Source: Mesorhizobium shangrilense (lineage in GTDB: Bacteria > Pseudomonadota > Alphaproteobacteria > Rhizobiales > Rhizobiaceae). Taken from it: a stretch of 64,000 nt of DNA. The DNA is taken from contig NZ_JAQGPN010000001.1 in the NCBI RefSeq assembly GCF_028826155.1, positions 682,001 to 746,000 of the forward strand. Direction: 5' to 3'. Below the pieces are notes generated by a model. It worked only from the letters and a program-made list of their open reading frames with translations. It did no database searches and was not told the origin of the DNA. The position numbers and the translations under genes are program-made. The first letter of the stretch is position 1. The number at the start of each line of letters is the position of its first letter. Below are positions 62,755 to 64,000 of the stretch, one piece after another.

Positions 62755-63154
62755 AGACGATGTGCCCGACCTGTTGAAGGCTGTGGATGGCTCGCCCGAG
62801 CTGGTCCCGGGCGGCGCGGCGGACTGTATCAGAACGCCGTTTGTCCACAATTCGAGGCGGCGTGAAGTTCGATGCCCCCATGTGGAGAAGATTGTGGGCT
62901 TTCGGAATTATCCACGGAGGCTGGATTCCGGCGACCAATCGCTGGTTGATCAAGTACCTGTCTCTGCTATGCTTTTCAAGCTTGTCCCCAGTGTTCACAC
63001 TGAGCGCCTGACAAGCGCTTTTCGCCGCGAAATCTCGGTTCTGGCGTCCGAGGCGTGACCTTTTGCCTACTCCCGATTCCAACAGACTCGTAGAATCAGA
63101 AGACTCTTTTCAAATAGGATTTTCTTTAAGGCTAGCCGGAAAGGACAACGCGAA
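62755..63154. other. candidate chromosome replication origin (oriC) between ppsR and hemE
   Basis: A 400-base gap without genes. Near-consensus DnaA boxes (TTATCCACA): TTATCCACG (62908-62916), TTGTCCACA (62841-62849) and, on the minus strand, TTCTCCACA (62881-62889) and CCATCCACA (62782-62790). An AT-richer stretch lies at about 63090-63130, next to hemE. Five GANTC sites, four of them within 63075-63106. The same gap between hemE and the DUF299 gene is the proven origin in Caulobacter; in Sinorhizobium the origin is also next to hemE. No CtrA site was recognised. Confidence 0.8.
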
Positions 63155-64000
63155 TTGGCCGGAAAACGGATCGTCGTAGACGTGCTGAACGGGGAAGCGA
63201 GCTTCCCTCCTCCGATCTGGATGATGCGCCAGGCCGGACGCTATCTGCCGGAGTACCGGGAGGCCAGACGCCAGGCCGGCGGTTTCCTCGACCTTTGCTA
63301 CAACCCTGATCTCGCCGTGGAAGTGACCCTGCAGCCGATCAGGCGGTTCGGGTTCGACGCATCGATCCTGTTCTCCGATATCCTGGTGGTCCCGCATGCG
63401 CTGGGACGCGACCTGCGCTTCGAGGAAGGCCGCGGACCGTTGATGACGCCGATCCGGGAAGGCGAGGTCGATGAACTCGACGGCGAGGCGTTTCACGTGA
63501 ATCTCGCTCCCGTCTACGAGACGGTAACCCGCCTGCGGAAGGAACTTCCGGACGAGACGACGCTGATCGGCTTCTGCGGGGCGCCGTGGACGGTGGCGAC
63601 CTACATGATCGCTGGGCACGGCACGCCCGACCAGGCGCCGGCGCGGCTCTTCGCCTACCGGGCGCCCGAGGCAATGCGACGGCTGCTGAACACGCTTGCG
63701 GAGCGGTCGGCGGAATATCTGAAGCGCCAGATCGCGGCCGGCGCAGACGTGGTCCAGATCTTCGATTCCTGGGCCGGCGTGCTCGACGAGGCCTCGTTCG
63801 AGGCGTTTTGCATCGAGCCGGTGCGCCTGATCGTCGAGAGCGTGCGCCGCGAGTATCCGGACGTGCCGATCATCGGCTTCCCGCGCGGCGCAGGGGCTCT
63901 CTACGACACCTACCGGGCGCGGACGGGCGTGACCGCGCTTGGGCTGGATTGGTCGGTGCCGTGGACGCAGGCGAGAAAGCTGCAGGCCGAAGGGGCGGTG
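63155..64000 (+). CDS. hemE: uroporphyrinogen decarboxylase (partial, C-terminus beyond window)
   Basis: 282 codons are visible, running off the right edge. The start is TTG 63155 with AAGGA 9 bases upstream; no ATG fits the family's N-terminus. Landmarks: [19 protein letters not shown] (active-site Arg), [17 protein letters not shown] (catalytic Asp), [21 protein letters not shown] and [12 protein letters not shown]. It makes coproporphyrinogen III in haem synthesis. It lies beside the origin, as in other alphaproteobacteria. Confidence 0.96.
   Translation, partial: MAGKRIVVDVLNGEASFPPPIWMMRQAGRYLPEYREARRQAGGFLDLCYNPDLAVEVTLQPIRRFGFDASILFSDILVVPHALGRDLRFEEGRGPLMTPIREGEVDELDGEAFHVNLAPVYETVTRLRKELPDETTLIGFCGAPWTVATYMIAGHGTPDQAPARLFAYRAPEAMRRLLNTLAERSAEYLKRQIAAGADVVQIFDSWAGVLDEASFEAFCIEPVRLIVESVRREYPDVPIIGFPRGAGALYDTYRARTGVTALGLDWSVPWTQARKLQAEGAV

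Overview
The window is 64 kb of high-GC, densely coded chromosome from an alphaproteobacterium of the order Hyphomicrobiales (Rhizobiales). It is most like Mesorhizobium and its Phyllobacteriaceae relatives. This is inferred from a BA14K protein, a UPF0314 protein between hslV and hslU, the hisB-DUF2628-hisH-hisA-hisF-hisE-coaA order, an Irr-type iron box, and rhizobial palindromic repeats. The right end carries the order dnaQ-coaE-aroE-maf-ppsR-[gap]-hemE, which is the conserved neighbourhood of the alphaproteobacterial chromosome origin. No database search was possible, so all names rest on motifs and protein architecture read by eye.

Left third (1-25 kb): a split BMP-type (nucleoside-like) ABC transporter; a metzincin-like protein with slyX; a Tat-exported PLP enzyme; a VOC-MFS-GNAT operon; msrA; tRNA-Ser(GGA); an AraC regulator and two small exported proteins. 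These are followed by a copper-style operon (Cys/His-rich exported protein, multicopper oxidase, two cytochromes c), a Liv-type binding protein, a guanidino/polyamine operon (ureohydrolase, complete PotABCD-like transporter, nitrilase-family amidase), and a three-gene lipid/glycan glycosyltransferase operon.

Middle (25-44 kb): a BA14K gene, then an iron operon behind a perfect Irr/ICE-like palindrome (imelysin, bfd, bfr, di-haem COG3488, second imelysin, DUF1513). Next are divergent myo-inositol catabolism genes: iolC-iolD-iolE-DUF3329-iolB on the minus strand and iolG plus an SDR on the plus strand. A 1.7 kb repeat-rich stretch follows with two MITE-like elements and a GIY-YIG gene, then an ArsR-type regulator, DUF1127, NIPSNAP, ABM and a PAP2/Aur1-like membrane enzyme.

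Right third (44-64 kb): core genes. These are coaA and the histidine operon, which has a Uma2-family nuclease gene inserted between hisA and hisF; hslV-GNAT-UPF0314-hslU; DUF1402; DoxX-like; XRE-Smr-mltA-Tim44; fxsA; secB; and the origin-flanking cluster. The 400 bp between ppsR and hemE hold near-consensus DnaA boxes, an AT-rich stretch and four GANTC methylation sites within 32 bp. I read this as the likely chromosome origin. hemE starts at a TTG and runs off the window.

The most notable items are the candidate origin, the phased GANTC cluster inside it, palindromic repeats inserted into the leader-coding regions of two iron-operon genes, the MITE-like elements beside a GIY-YIG gene, and the Uma2 gene coupled into the his operon. 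I did not find a clearly undescribed defence or mobile system.
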